From assembly GCF_009687885.1 (NCBI RefSeq), contig NZ_BLAF01000063.1:1-64000 (forward strand): a DNA stretch of 64,000 nucleotides, given 5' to 3'. This document shows positions 35,496-43,743 of the stretch, one piece after another. This stretch comes from Acrocarpospora pleiomorpha. GTDB taxonomy: Bacteria; Actinomycetota; Actinomycetes; Streptosporangiales; Streptosporangiaceae. The stretch's first letter is position 1. Each line of letters begins with the position of its first letter. Position numbers and translations under genes: made by a program. The notes under the pieces are model-generated. The model searched no databases. It worked only from the letters and a program-made list of their open reading frames with translations, and was not told the DNA's origin.

Positions 35496-35527
35496 AACCC
35501 CGCCTCGCTTGTACGGCAGTCGGGGTT
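35496..35527 (+). terminator. Stem-loop after the acyl-CoA dehydrogenase
   Basis: AACCCCG (35496-35502) and CGGGGTT (35521-35527) form a stem 16 bases after the stop, with an 18-base loop and no T-run. This is a common actinomycete terminator style, weaker evidence than the bfr terminator. The remaining bases to 35726 hold no convincing gene. Confidence 0.5.
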
Positions 35528-35726
35528 CGCCATCCCCTGCCCAGGCCGCGCAGCGGCTCGGCGATGAGACCGCGCCGCTCGTAGTGGCGCGGCATCTGGA
35601 TGTTGGGGGCGGCAAGTACGCCTGAAGGGCGGCGGGCCGGTCTTGCGCGGGAAGGACGGCTGTGGGCCGTACTGGACCGGCGGCTCGGCACGATCAGCTC
35701 GGCCGGCCGTTTCGGGGCGCGCTGGG

Positions 35727-36617
35727 TCAGTGGCCGGCGAGCTCGGCGAAGATCTCCACCAGTTCAGGTCGGTCGAACGGGCCGACATGGGGTGCCGCGA
35801 CGCTTCGCACGTCAGTGGGGTTGTCCGGAGTGAGGCGGTCGGCCTCGTTGATGAATCGGTCTTGCAGCGCCGGCGGAATCAGCCGGTCGAGGGTGAGGCG
35901 CACATACGTCCGGGGAATGCGGCCCCAGGTGTGTGCTTCGCCCCGGGCTTCAGCCATGGGAATGCCGGCGGTCTCGTCTGGCTCGAGCATGTTGAGCAGC
36001 CGGCTCACCCCTTCGTCGGTAAAGTCTCCGGCCAGGGCATCCTTGACGCCTTGGAACACCGCCGGGTCGGCCGAGCGCCAGTTGAGCCGGCTCACCCCTA
36101 GCACCGCTGGATCGGCAACCATCGCCGCGGCCACTTGGGGGAGCAGGCTGTCGCTGTTCTCCGGCGTTTCGAGATAAGCGGCCACGTTCGGCAGGTCCAC
36201 GCAGCAGTACGCCGCGACATAGACCACCCGATCGAGCAGTTCGGGGATGGCGTTGCCGACTCTGCTCACGGTGACGCCACCCTGGCTCATGCCGACAAGG
36301 ATCACGGGCCCGTGGCGGCGGGCGCGGCGCACCACATCCACAACGCGCTCGACGTAGTCGTCGATGGTGATCTTTGCGAGCGGCGACGGTTCGGTTGCCA
36401 GCGCCTCGAGGTCCTGCGGGGCCTGGTACGAACGGGGGTAGAACGCCTCGCGGCCGTGTCCCGGAAGGTCGACGGCCACGCACCGGTGCCCGCGCAGGGT
36501 GAGTTCGTTGGTCAGCCCCGAAGCCCAGGTCGAGGAGGAGTTGGTGCCGTGGATGAACACCAGGGTCGGCGGTCGCCGACCGGCGTCGCGGGTCTCGGCT
36601 TCATGGTTCGTTGTCAT
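35727..36617 (-). CDS. Alpha/beta hydrolase
   Basis: A 296-residue alpha/beta-hydrolase. The oxyanion region is LVFIHGTNSSSTW, followed by VAVDLPGHG, and the nucleophile elbow is VGMSQGG (Ser). A His near the C-terminus (APHVGPFDRPELVEIFAEL) is in the right place for catalysis. The arrangement resembles plant-type salicylate/methyl ester hydrolases and small esterases; the substrate is unknown. The start at ATG 36617 is supported by AAGGAGA 8 bases upstream; the longer frame to 36761 is not needed. It is followed on the same strand by no partner gene, with the GNAT gene 43 bp upstream. Confidence 0.88.
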   Translation of the reverse strand: MTTNHEAETRDAGRRPPTLVFIHGTNSSSTWASGLTNELTLRGHRCVAVDLPGHGREAFYPRSYQAPQDLEALATEPSPLAKITIDDYVERVVDVVRRARRHGPVILVGMSQGGVTVSRVGNAIPELLDRVVYVAAYCCVDLPNVAAYLETPENSDSLLPQVAAAMVADPAVLGVSRLNWRSADPAVFQGVKDALAGDFTDEGVSRLLNMLEPDETAGIPMAEARGEAHTWGRIPRTYVRLTLDRLIPPALQDRFINEADRLTPDNPTDVRSVAAPHVGPFDRPELVEIFAELAGH

Positions 36618-36660
36618 TGACGTTCTCCTTGTCTGTTGGACGGGTGTTGTGAGTTGGCGG

Positions 36661-37272
36661 TCAATGCTGCGGTGGGCGCCACATCGGCCACAGAAGTGGG
36701 CTGTCCGCCACGCGAACCTGTTCACCGAGGTCCTCGAATCCGTGCCGCTGGTAGAGGGCACGGCTCCGGGGAGAACTCGCCTCCAGATAGGCGGGGAGCC
36801 CGTCGGCGTCCGCTCGCGCCAGCCGGTGCCGCAACATCGCCGAGCCGAGTCCGGATCCTTGCCGCCCGCTGATCACCCCCATGCAGGGGAGGTAGAGGTG
36901 CGGTTCGCGATCAGGGTGCCGTGGAGCCAGCGCTTGGCCCAGGGCCAGCAACCGCGCGCCGTTCGTACCGAAGACCGCGTGCTGGCCCGCCTCGGATGCG
37001 TCCGGTTGCTCCTCATGCGGGGTCTGGCCCGCGGCCAGCGTCAGCCATACCGAGGCGCCCTCGAGACGGCCGGCCAGATACGCCTCGGCGGCGGGATGGG
37101 TGAGCAGGGGGCGGTAGAAGTGCGACTGGAGATGACCTCGTTCGGCGGCCTTGGGGAAGAGCCAGCAGACGAGGGGATCGTTCATGAACGCCTCGGTGAG
37201 GACGTCCAGCAACGCCTGCTGATCTGCGTCATCCGCCTGTCGCACTGATGCGTACGATGTATCGGCTGTCAT
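36661..37272 (-). CDS. GNAT-family N-acetyltransferase
   Basis: A 203-residue acetyltransferase. The acetyl-CoA pyrophosphate loop is in CMGVISGRQGSGLGSAML (Q/RxxGxG/A type), followed by YLEASSPRSRALYQRHGFEDLGE, the standard motif B. The substrate is unknown; similar proteins sit with puromycin-like or efflux resistance genes, but that is only suggestive. The ATG has no ribosome site, and TACGAT ends 6 bases before it, so a leaderless mRNA is likely. The start codon lies inside a perfect 9-bp inverted repeat, pointing to repression at the promoter. Confidence 0.88.
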   Translation of the reverse strand: MTADTSYASVRQADDADQQALLDVLTEAFMNDPLVCWLFPKAAERGHLQSHFYRPLLTHPAAEAYLAGRLEGASVWLTLAAGQTPHEEQPDASEAGQHAVFGTNGARLLALGQALAPRHPDREPHLYLPCMGVISGRQGSGLGSAMLRHRLARADADGLPAYLEASSPRSRALYQRHGFEDLGEQVRVADSPLLWPMWRPPQH

Positions 37273-37284
37273 GCGTACATCGTA
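37253..37284 (-). promoter_or_regulatory. Palindrome spanning the GNAT start and -10
   Basis: TACGATGTA (37253-37261) and TACATCGTA (37276-37284) are perfect 9-bp inverted repeats 14 bases apart. The right arm contains the -10 TACGAT of the GNAT gene on the minus strand and the left arm lies just inside the coding region. It is a likely repressor operator, different in sequence from the site at 37333-37368. Confidence 0.55.
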
Positions 37285-37332
37285 TTCATGACTGGAGGGA
37301 AAACCAGCATATTCCTAGGTTTGGCGAGCTAA

Positions 37333-37368
37333 AGTGAACTAGTACTGGAGAGATTGAACTAGTTCACT
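37333..37368. promoter_or_regulatory. Operator of the GntR-TetR regulator
   Basis: AGTGAACTAGT (37333-37343) and ACTAGTTCACT (37358-37368) are perfect 11-bp inverted repeats. The right half is itself part of a perfect 12-bp palindrome, TGAACTAGTTCA (37355-37366). The site is 30 bp upstream of the regulator start and about 60 bp from the divergent GNAT start, so it may control both. Confidence 0.7.
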
Positions 37369-37397
37369 CTTGACGGACAGCGAATCGGAGGGCTCCT

Positions 37398-38402
37398 ATG
37401 CCGTCGTCAACGCAGCGACCGGAACCGCCGTACCGGCGGATCGTCGCGGAGATCCGTGCCCGGATCCTGACCGGCGACCTGCGGCCCGGCGATCGCATGC
37501 CTTCCATCCGGCAGATCGCTCAGCGATGGGGCGTCGCGGTTGCGACCGCGACCAAGGTGATGGCCACCCTCCGCGACGACGGGCTGGTCGAAACGAAGGT
37601 CGGCGCCGGCACGGTGGTCAGCACCCTCATGGGCCAGACGCGGTCAGTCGGCCCTACCACGCCACCGAGACCACGGCGGGCCGGCGCCCCCAAGCAGCCA
37701 CTGAACCGGAAGCATGTCCTCCGCACCGCCATCGCGATCGCCGACATCGAGGGACTCGACGCCGTGTCCATGAGGCGACTCGCGGCTGAGCTCGGCGCCG
37801 GTCCGATGTCGCTGTACCGGCACGTGGCCAGCAAGGACGAATTGGTGATGCAGATGGCCGATGAGGCCTTCGGTGAAGCAGAGCTACCCGTCCCGGGGCC
37901 AGAGGGGTGGCGAGCCAAGCTCGAACTGATCTCCCGCCGGCAATGGGAGCTGTGCCGGCGACACCTCTGGCTGCCCAGGGCCGTCTCGTTCATGCGCCCG
38001 TTGCTGGTGCCCAACATGATGGCGCACACCGAGTGGACCCTGCGCGCACTCGACGGGCTTGGGCTGCCCATGACGACACGGATTCGCGAGGCGCTCACGC
38101 TGCACGCACTGGTCCTCACCGTTGCGCTGTCCATTGCGGATGAGGTCGAAGCCGAGCAGGAGACGGGTGTGACGCTCGACCGGTGGTGGCTGACACAGCG
38201 GCAGCGGGCCGACGAGCTCCTCCACTCCGGACGATTTCCGCTGCTGGCCACGATCACCGGGGAAGAGGTGTCGGACGTGGACGGATTGTTCGAGTACGGC
38301 CTTGCCCGCCATCTCGACGGTTTCGCCGCTCTGGTGGAGGATCAGGCCCGAACGCAGAAACCCCGCTCACCGGAGTTCGGCGGCGGGGTTCCTGGCGTCT
38401 AG
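37398..38402 (+). CDS. GntR/TetR dual-HTH transcriptional regulator
   Basis: A 334-residue regulator with two DNA-binding domains. Residues 8-78 are a GntR winged helix (YRRIVAEIRARILTGDLRPGDRMPSIRQIA, then GVAVATATKVMATLRDDGLVE). After a Pro/Arg linker, residues 98-150 are a TetR HTH (LRTAIAIADIEGLDAVSMRRLAAELGAGPMSLYRHVASKDEL). The rest is a TetR C-terminal ligand domain. Such fusions are common in actinomycetes and usually repress a neighbouring gene. GGAGGG precedes the ATG. An 8-bp stem-loop forms within the last codons. Its targets are probably itself and the divergent GNAT/hydrolase genes. Confidence 0.92.
   Translation: MPSSTQRPEPPYRRIVAEIRARILTGDLRPGDRMPSIRQIAQRWGVAVATATKVMATLRDDGLVETKVGAGTVVSTLMGQTRSVGPTTPPRPRRAGAPKQPLNRKHVLRTAIAIADIEGLDAVSMRRLAAELGAGPMSLYRHVASKDELVMQMADEAFGEAELPVPGPEGWRAKLELISRRQWELCRRHLWLPRAVSFMRPLLVPNMMAHTEWTLRALDGLGLPMTTRIREALTLHALVLTVALSIADEVEAEQETGVTLDRWWLTQRQRADELLHSGRFPLLATITGEEVSDVDGLFEYGLARHLDGFAALVEDQARTQKPRSPEFGGGVPGV
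38359..38390. terminator. Stem-loop in the last codons of the GntR-TetR gene
   Basis: AACCCCGC (38359-38366) and GCGGGGTT (38383-38390) form an 8-bp stem lying inside the 3' coding end, between two convergent genes. It could end transcripts from either side. It has no T-run. Confidence 0.5.
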
Positions 38403-38481
38403 TCTCCGCGGTCCTGAAAGACAGCGCGCATCATCTGATCATCGCCTCTGGCGAGCGCGAGCCCGCGAGCGCTGGGCCCGG

Positions 38482-40017
38482 TCAGCCGACGATGAACGTG
38501 GTCAGCACGGCGGCGTGGTCGGTGGTCCAGGCGTTGTTCTGGTGGTTCGGAATCGGTGCCGGGGTGCCCTCGACGACCGCGTCGGACGACTTCACCGTGA
38601 GATCGCCCTTGTAGTGGATGAAGTCGATGCGATCCTGCGGCTCGGGCTCACCCTTGTGGCTGTCGTGACCGTACCCGCCGGTGAACGTGGTGTAGATCGG
38701 CGACCAGGTGATGCCGGGGTCGGCGACCGGATCGGGGTGGGCCACGCGGTAGGAGTCCTTCATCCCGGACTGCTCAGGAGCGAGCGAGGTGGGCCAGGGC
38801 ACGGAGTCGTAACCGCACTTCCTGGTCTCCGGAGTCCAGTCGAGGTGCGAGGGGGCGTTGAAGTCGCCGGTCAAAAGGACGGGCGTACGACCCGCGGCCG
38901 CGAGGTCGCCGGACATGGACGACATGATCTCCTGGATCTGGCGCGTGCGCTTCGACTCGGCCTCCCTGGCCATCAGCCGCTCGACACTGAACTTCCCGAA
39001 GCACGCGTCGTACGGGCCATACGGGGTGTAGCCGAGGTGCACGTTCCAGATGGCCACCTCGTGCCGGTCGTCCAGCTTGATCTTCGCGTTGATCCCCACC
39101 AGGCCCGACTCCGAGGGCAGCGGCCCGCGTGAGGCGATCGGGTACCGGCTGATGATGCCCAGGTCCGCGCCCGCCTGGTAGTAGTCCCAGCCGAGTGCCT
39201 CGGCCAGCTCCTTGGCGGACGTGGATGACGTCTCCTGCAGGCCGACCACGTCGATGTCGCGGTCGAGCAGGAACTTCAGCTGCTTCTCCCGGCCGCCCTT
39301 GACCTGGCTGCCGCCGTGCCACAGGTTCCAGGACATCGTCGTGAGCTGGGGCACCAGCGGGCCGCCCGGAGGCCGTACGCGGACGGAGACCGTGGCGGTG
39401 GCGCTCTCGCCGGCGTCGTTGCGCGCCTCCAACGTGAAGGTGGCGGTCTTCGCCGACGCCGACGCCGGCGGCGTGCCGGTCACGGCGCCGTCCTGGCCGA
39501 CCCGCACCCAGGCCGGGCCGTTCACCTTCCTGAAGGTCGCCTCGCCGCGGACCGTGCCCGTGACGCTGGCCGTGTACGGGGACTTGGCGCGGGCGTTGCG
39601 CAGGGTGAATTCACCGGTCACGAAGTGGAGCGGCTCGCTGCTGACGATCTTCAGCTTCGCGGGCTGTGCCAGCCACCCGTAGCCGTCCTTGGCCAGGGCG
39701 TAGGTGATGTAGTTGCCCGGTTCGAGCCCGCTGGTGGGCAGGGTGGCCGTGCCCGAGCTGGAGGGGATGTACACCCACTTCAGCGAGGGGCCGACGAACT
39801 TCTGGTCGACGGGTCCGTTGCCCGGGTCGGTGTAGAGGCCGATCCAGTTCTTGGAGTCGGGGCGCGGCGTGGAGTAGGACAGCTCGATCGGGTCACCCGC
39901 CTTCACGCTCGCCGTCCGGAGCGAGAGCGTGCCGTCAGGTGTATCGGCGTGGGCGGGGATCGCGGGCAGGGCCACGGCGGCCAGCAGCCCGATGGTCAAG
40001 GCCAGCAAACGGGACAT
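38482..40017 (-). CDS. Secreted endonuclease/exonuclease/phosphatase-fold protein
   Basis: A 511-residue exported protein with a signal peptide ending PAIPAHA. Residues 30-130 look like a beta-sandwich domain (WIGLYTDPGNGP, GTATLPTSGLEPGNYITYAL), and 135-215 are an Ig-like cadherin/putative-Ig repeat. The C-terminal 290 residues are an EEP catalytic domain: WNLWHGG, the metal-binding Glu in VGLQETSS, the Asp/Asn of LTGDFNAPSHLDW and the terminal TTDHAAV. Candidate activities are extracellular DNase, sphingomyelinase or phosphodiesterase; the sequence does not separate these. The ribosome site AAGGAT is sequestered in an 8-bp stem. Confidence 0.92.
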   Translation of the reverse strand: MSRLLALTIGLLAAVALPAIPAHADTPDGTLSLRTASVKAGDPIELSYSTPRPDSKNWIGLYTDPGNGPVDQKFVGPSLKWVYIPSSSGTATLPTSGLEPGNYITYALAKDGYGWLAQPAKLKIVSSEPLHFVTGEFTLRNARAKSPYTASVTGTVRGEATFRKVNGPAWVRVGQDGAVTGTPPASASAKTATFTLEARNDAGESATATVSVRVRPPGGPLVPQLTTMSWNLWHGGSQVKGGREKQLKFLLDRDIDVVGLQETSSTSAKELAEALGWDYYQAGADLGIISRYPIASRGPLPSESGLVGINAKIKLDDRHEVAIWNVHLGYTPYGPYDACFGKFSVERLMAREAESKRTRQIQEIMSSMSGDLAAAGRTPVLLTGDFNAPSHLDWTPETRKCGYDSVPWPTSLAPEQSGMKDSYRVAHPDPVADPGITWSPIYTTFTGGYGHDSHKGEPEPQDRIDFIHYKGDLTVKSSDAVVEGTPAPIPNHQNNAWTTDHAAVLTTFIVG

Positions 40018-40020
40018 AGA

Positions 40021-40057
40021 AGATCCTTATTCGTCCAATCGGTCGCAAGAAGGATCT
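40021..40057 (-). promoter_or_regulatory. 5'-UTR stem hiding the ribosome site of the secreted nuclease
   Basis: On the minus strand AGATCCTT is followed 21 bases later by AAGGATCT, a perfect 8-bp complement. The AAGGA in the second arm is the ribosome site 8 bases before the ATG at 40017. Folding would block translation, so this may be a simple RNA switch or temperature-sensitive leader. Confidence 0.4.
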
Positions 40058-40098
40058 AGTACGCGAGAGACCGCAATATTGCCGCAAACTAACAGAAA

Positions 40099-40708
40099 GT
40101 GATCTTATCGGGAACGTATAGGGCTCCGCGACGACGTGGGTTCTCCTCGGACCACCTGACCTGCGGGGCCGATCACGACCACAGGTCGAACGGCATCCCG
40201 CCAGGGCCGAAGATCAAGGCGCTCAGGGAGGACGACCTGACGTTCGTCGTCGCCGTCGCGGAGCATTTCAACAGGCTGCGCGCCTCGGGCCATCCGTTCT
40301 TCCAGGATTTCCGCAGAAAGGTCCATCCGGGCGAGCGGCCTCAAGGTCCGGCGGGTCTTCGTCCTGGACAAGGGCGAGTGGGACTCGGCGGCCGCCATCG
40401 TGGCGGCCCACGCCGGCGCCGGGATCCAGGTCAAGATCGCCGACCTTGCCCGCATCAGGGAGGAGAACGGCACCCTCCTGGAGGACTATTACGTGGCCAC
40501 GGACAAGGAAGGCCGGCGCATGCTCATCACGCCCCGGGAGAACGACGGCCGGTTCGACCGCGACTACAGGTCCAGGTACGGCGAGCGCCTGATCGCCAAG
40601 GAGGAGATCATCATGCGCAAAGCCTTCAGCTTCAAGGAGTTGTGGCGGCGCTCGGTGCCGGCCGAGGAGGTCTATCCCGGCCTGAAGGCGCGGCGCCGGG
40701 CGAACTGA
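40099..40708 (+). pseudogene. Frameshifted remnant of an unknown protein
   Basis: Two frames read as one broken protein. The first (to about 40335) has PKIKALREDDLTFVVAVAEH and HPFFQDFRRKVHPG. The second (from about 40325) has GLKVRRVFVLDKGEWDSA, AHAGAGIQVKIADLARIREE and YYVATDKEGRRMLITPREN and stops at 40708. The frames join around the repeated AAGGTCC at 40325-40350. No single start serves both. The composition looks coding, but I do not recognise the family. An intact short form starting at GTG 40400 (102 residues) is possible but would lack the conserved-looking front part. Confidence 0.5.
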
Positions 40709-40875
40709 TCCGGCGCAGGGCGAGTCGGCTAGCAGCAGGAAGACGCCGAAGTCCGGACGATCGGCTTCATTGGCGGACTTGCGGCGTTGTACGGCGAGGT
40801 TGGTGGAGGATGGCTTCCGCAGCTCGGGGTACCGCTCGATCAGGCGGGCGTCTTTGTCGGCGGCGGCTGCTAGAA
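40709..40875 (-). pseudogene. Possible gene fragment, unknown family
   Basis: On the minus strand this stretch reads AAADKDARLIERYPELRKPS and then RRKSANEADRPDFGVFLLLAD, which looks like real protein sequence in a window with no start or stop of its own. It lies between the frameshifted remnant and the STM4015-type gene. It may be a deletion remnant. Low confidence. Confidence 0.25.
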
Positions 40876-40907
40876 ATTGACTTCCCCGCCTTCGCTGAGG
40901 AGTCCAA

Positions 40908-41831
40908 GTGATCCACGCGCATCTCACCGAATTCCACGGCCTGCCCGTTCGCTACGTCGACCAGGAGGCCGGTTTGACGGCCTCGCAGGTCGCCTGGCGC
41001 GTCCAAGGGGATTCGTACGAGGAAGATGAGGGGACCTTCGCCGACACATTTGAGCAACTGCTCGAGTGGGACGACTGCGATGAGGTGCGGGCGCTCGTCG
41101 TGGGCACGTGGGGGTGGGCCCACAACGACGACCGGGCCGATGTGCCGGTCCGGCTGCTCGTCGAGGCCGCGCCCCGGCTCCCCGCGTTGGAGGCGATCTT
41201 CCTCGGCGACTATGTCAGCGAGGAGTCCGAGATCTCCTGGATCGGGCAGGCCGACGTGACGCCCCTCTTGACCGCCTACCCTCGGTTGAAGCGACTCGAC
41301 GTTCGCGGCGGCGACGGGCTCGGATTGCGGCCCGTCGTCCACACCGCGCTCGAGACGCTCCGTTTCGAGTCCGGGGGCTTGCCCGCCGCCGTGGTCCGCG
41401 CGATCGGCGCGTCCTCGCTGCCCGCGCTCCGCCATCTGGAACTGTGGCTCGGTGACGAGCAGTACCAGGGGGATTCCGGGCCGGACGACTGGGCGGCGAT
41501 CCTCGCGGGCGGCGGCCTGCCCGCGCTGACCCATCTGGGCCTGCAGGACAGCGTGCGGCAGGACGACGTGGCCGCTGCCGTGGCCACCGCGCCGATCGTG
41601 GCCCGGCTGGAGTCGCTCGACCTGTCCATGGGCGTCCTGACCGACGCGGGCGCCGAGGCGCTGCTGTCCGGCCAGCCGCTCACCCACCTCAAGCGGCTCA
41701 ACCTCCGTCATCACTACCTGAGTGAGGAGATGGCCGCGAATGTCGCGGACGGGCTCCGTGGCGTCGAGGTCGACCTGTCCGACCGGCAGGATCCTGAGGA
41801 CGACTGGCGCTACATCGAGGTGTCCGAATGA
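40908..41831 (+). CDS. STM4015-family leucine-rich repeat protein
   Basis: A 307-residue protein of the STM4015 family. The N-terminal part (FHGLPVRYVDQEAG, EEDEGTFADTFEQLLEWDDCDEVRALVVGTWG) is family-typical. The rest is a run of ribonuclease-inhibitor-type leucine-rich repeats of about 25-30 residues (LPALRHLELWLGDEQY, LPALTHLGLQDSV, LTHLKRLNLRHHYLSEE). LRR surfaces usually bind proteins, so this is a candidate recognition or substrate-presenting subunit. GTG 40908 has GAGGAG 6 bases upstream. It is the first gene of a five-gene operon in which every junction overlaps; its TGA overlaps the next ATG. Confidence 0.9.
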   Translation: MIHAHLTEFHGLPVRYVDQEAGLTASQVAWRVQGDSYEEDEGTFADTFEQLLEWDDCDEVRALVVGTWGWAHNDDRADVPVRLLVEAAPRLPALEAIFLGDYVSEESEISWIGQADVTPLLTAYPRLKRLDVRGGDGLGLRPVVHTALETLRFESGGLPAAVVRAIGASSLPALRHLELWLGDEQYQGDSGPDDWAAILAGGGLPALTHLGLQDSVRQDDVAAAVATAPIVARLESLDLSMGVLTDAGAEALLSGQPLTHLKRLNLRHHYLSEEMAANVADGLRGVEVDLSDRQDPEDDWRYIEVSE

Positions 41832-42943
41832 CGGTGGCCGGCGCCGCCGATCCCCGGATGCCGTCCTTTGCGGTCGTCGGCACGCCGGGGGATCGGCGGG
41901 TGAACATGTTCACGTCTGCGCTGCGCGCCCACGGCCTGCCCGAACCATCCGTAGTCGCCTGGCGTGACGTGCTCGCCGGGGCGGAGGTGCGCATTCCGGA
42001 GGGGGCACTCGTCCGTGTCGACTCGCCCGGTGAGGACGCCGAGGCCGACGCGTTGTTGCGGGGTCCCGGCTCGCCCACCCGGGTTGGGGGCGGGGCGTCA
42101 TGGCATGCCGCGTTCGTGCGCGGTCTTGAGCGGGTGCGGCTGGCCGTGGCGCGGACGCCGGGCGCTCGGCTGCTGGGGGACGTCGAGGAGATCGCCGTGA
42201 TGTTCGACAAGCGGCGCTGCCACGCCCGCCTGCTGGCCGCGGGTGTGCCCGTCCCGCCTGCTCTCGCCGCGCCTATCGACGGCTACTCCCACCTGCGCGA
42301 GCTCATGACACGAGCGGGCTGGAGCAGGGTGTTCGTCAAGCCGGCCCACGGCTCGTCCGCCTCGGGAGTCGTGGCGCTCCAGGTTCGGGGTGGTCAGGTC
42401 AACGCGGTTAGTTCCGTCGAGCTCGTTGGGTCGGGAGAGCTGCACAACTCGCTTCGCGTGCGTACATATACCGACGAGGCGGAGCTGGCCATGATCATCG
42501 ATGCGCTCGCTCCCGACGGTCTGCATGTGGAGCGGTGGTTCCCTAAGGCCTCGTGGAACGGGCACGTGTTCGACCTCCGCGTTGTCGTGATCGGCGGGCG
42601 GCCCACGCATGTCGTTGTTCGCGCTGGCCGTAGTCCCATGAGCAATCTGCACCTGGGCGGCGCTCGTGGTGATCTGGAGCAGGTCCGGGCACGGCTGGGG
42701 GCGGAGGGCTGGGAGCGAGCCATGCGTATCTGCTCGCGGGCGGCCGCCTGTTTTCCCGGTTCGCTCATGGTCGGCGTCGACCTGATGGTGGGCATCACCT
42801 GGCGCCGCTTCGCCGTGGCGGAGGTGAACGCCTTCGGGGACCTGCTGCCCCGGCTCACCGGACTCCCCGAGAGCGGTGTCCGCGATCTGGACAGCTACGG
42901 CGCGCAGGTGGCATGCGTCCTTTCGCCCTGGCAGGCGGCATGA
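41828..42943 (+). CDS. STM4014-family ATP-grasp-like protein
   Basis: A 371-residue protein with ATP-grasp character: MFDKRRCHARLLAAGVPVPPAL at the start of the fold, RVFVKPAHGSSASGVVAL as the nucleotide-binding strand and loop, and FAVAEVNAFGDLLPRL as the metal-ligand region. ATP-grasp enzymes join a carboxylate to an amine or thiol through an acyl phosphate. It is the second gene of the STM4015-4011-type operon, with ATGA overlaps at both ends. Its substrate is unknown; an amino acid or peptide ligation would fit the family. Confidence 0.9.
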   Translation: MTVAGAADPRMPSFAVVGTPGDRRVNMFTSALRAHGLPEPSVVAWRDVLAGAEVRIPEGALVRVDSPGEDAEADALLRGPGSPTRVGGGASWHAAFVRGLERVRLAVARTPGARLLGDVEEIAVMFDKRRCHARLLAAGVPVPPALAAPIDGYSHLRELMTRAGWSRVFVKPAHGSSASGVVALQVRGGQVNAVSSVELVGSGELHNSLRVRTYTDEAELAMIIDALAPDGLHVERWFPKASWNGHVFDLRVVVIGGRPTHVVVRAGRSPMSNLHLGGARGDLEQVRARLGAEGWERAMRICSRAAACFPGSLMVGVDLMVGITWRRFAVAEVNAFGDLLPRLTGLPESGVRDLDSYGAQVACVLSPWQAA

Positions 42944-43743
42944 GGGACATGCGCGCGATCATCGGCACGCACGACCTGCTGCTGATCACCATCGACACCC
43001 TGCGCTACGACGTCACGGCTGAGCTGCTGGACCAGGGCAGGCTCCCCACGCTGGCGCGCGTGCTGCCGGGCGGGTGGGAGCGGCGGCACTCGCCGGGCAG
43101 CTTCACCTATGCCGCGCACGCGGCGATCCTGGCCGGGTTCCTGCCCACCCCGGCCGAGCCGGGTCCGCACCCCAGGCTGTTCGCCGCCGCCTTCCCCGGC
43201 AGCGAGACCACCGCCGCGGGCACCTGGGTATTCGACGCGGGCGATCTGCCGGGCGGGCTGGCCGGCGTGGGCTACCACACGGTGTGCGTCGGAGGCGTCG
43301 GCTTCTTCAACAAGCTGACCCCGCTCGGTACGGCACTGCCGTCGATGTTCGCCGAGTCGCACTGGCAGCCGTCGTACGGGGTCACGTCGCCGACCTCCTT
43401 CGAGGAGCAGATCGCCTGTGCCGAGCGTGTGGTGCACGACCGCGCGGAGCCGGTGTTCCTGCTCGTCAACGTGTCGGCACTGCACCAGCCGAACTACTTC
43501 TACCTGCCCGGCGCGACCGACGACTCGCGCGCCACGCACGCCGCCGCGCTCGAGTACGTCGACCGGCACATCGGCCGCCTCTTCGCCTTGATGACCGCCC
43601 GCCGGCCATGCCTGGCCATCGTTTGCTCGGATCATGGGACCGCTTACGGCGAAGACGGATATGTCGGTCACCGCATCGGCCATGAGGTGGTCTGGACGGT
43701 CCCGTACGGCGAATTCGTGCTTCAACCAGGAGAGTGGCCGTGA
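42940..43743 (+). CDS. STM4013-family sulfatase-like hydrolase
   Basis: A 267-residue alkaline-phosphatase/sulfatase-superfamily protein. LLITIDTLRYDVTAE supplies the first metal Asp residues. SPGSFTYAAHAAILAGFLPT contains the Thr in the nucleophile position, with no Cys or Ser formylglycine motif. CSDHGTAYGEDGYVGHRIGH holds the remaining Asp/His metal ligands. A phosphodiesterase or phosphatase role is therefore more likely than sulfatase. The ATG at 42940 overlaps the upstream TGA; an ATG at 42913 would add nine residues. It is cytoplasmic, with no signal peptide. Confidence 0.9.
   Translation: MRDMRAIIGTHDLLLITIDTLRYDVTAELLDQGRLPTLARVLPGGWERRHSPGSFTYAAHAAILAGFLPTPAEPGPHPRLFAAAFPGSETTAAGTWVFDAGDLPGGLAGVGYHTVCVGGVGFFNKLTPLGTALPSMFAESHWQPSYGVTSPTSFEEQIACAERVVHDRAEPVFLLVNVSALHQPNYFYLPGATDDSRATHAAALEYVDRHIGRLFALMTARRPCLAIVCSDHGTAYGEDGYVGHRIGHEVVWTVPYGEFVLQPGEWP

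Noticed and set aside
35528..35726. Small overlapping frames on both strands
   Set aside because: None has a start signal or natural composition; the region looks like ordinary intergenic DNA.
42940..43743. Reading STM4013 as a true sulfatase
   Set aside because: The formylglycine motif C/S-x-P-x-R is absent and Thr holds the nucleophile position, pointing to phosphatase or phosphodiesterase chemistry.
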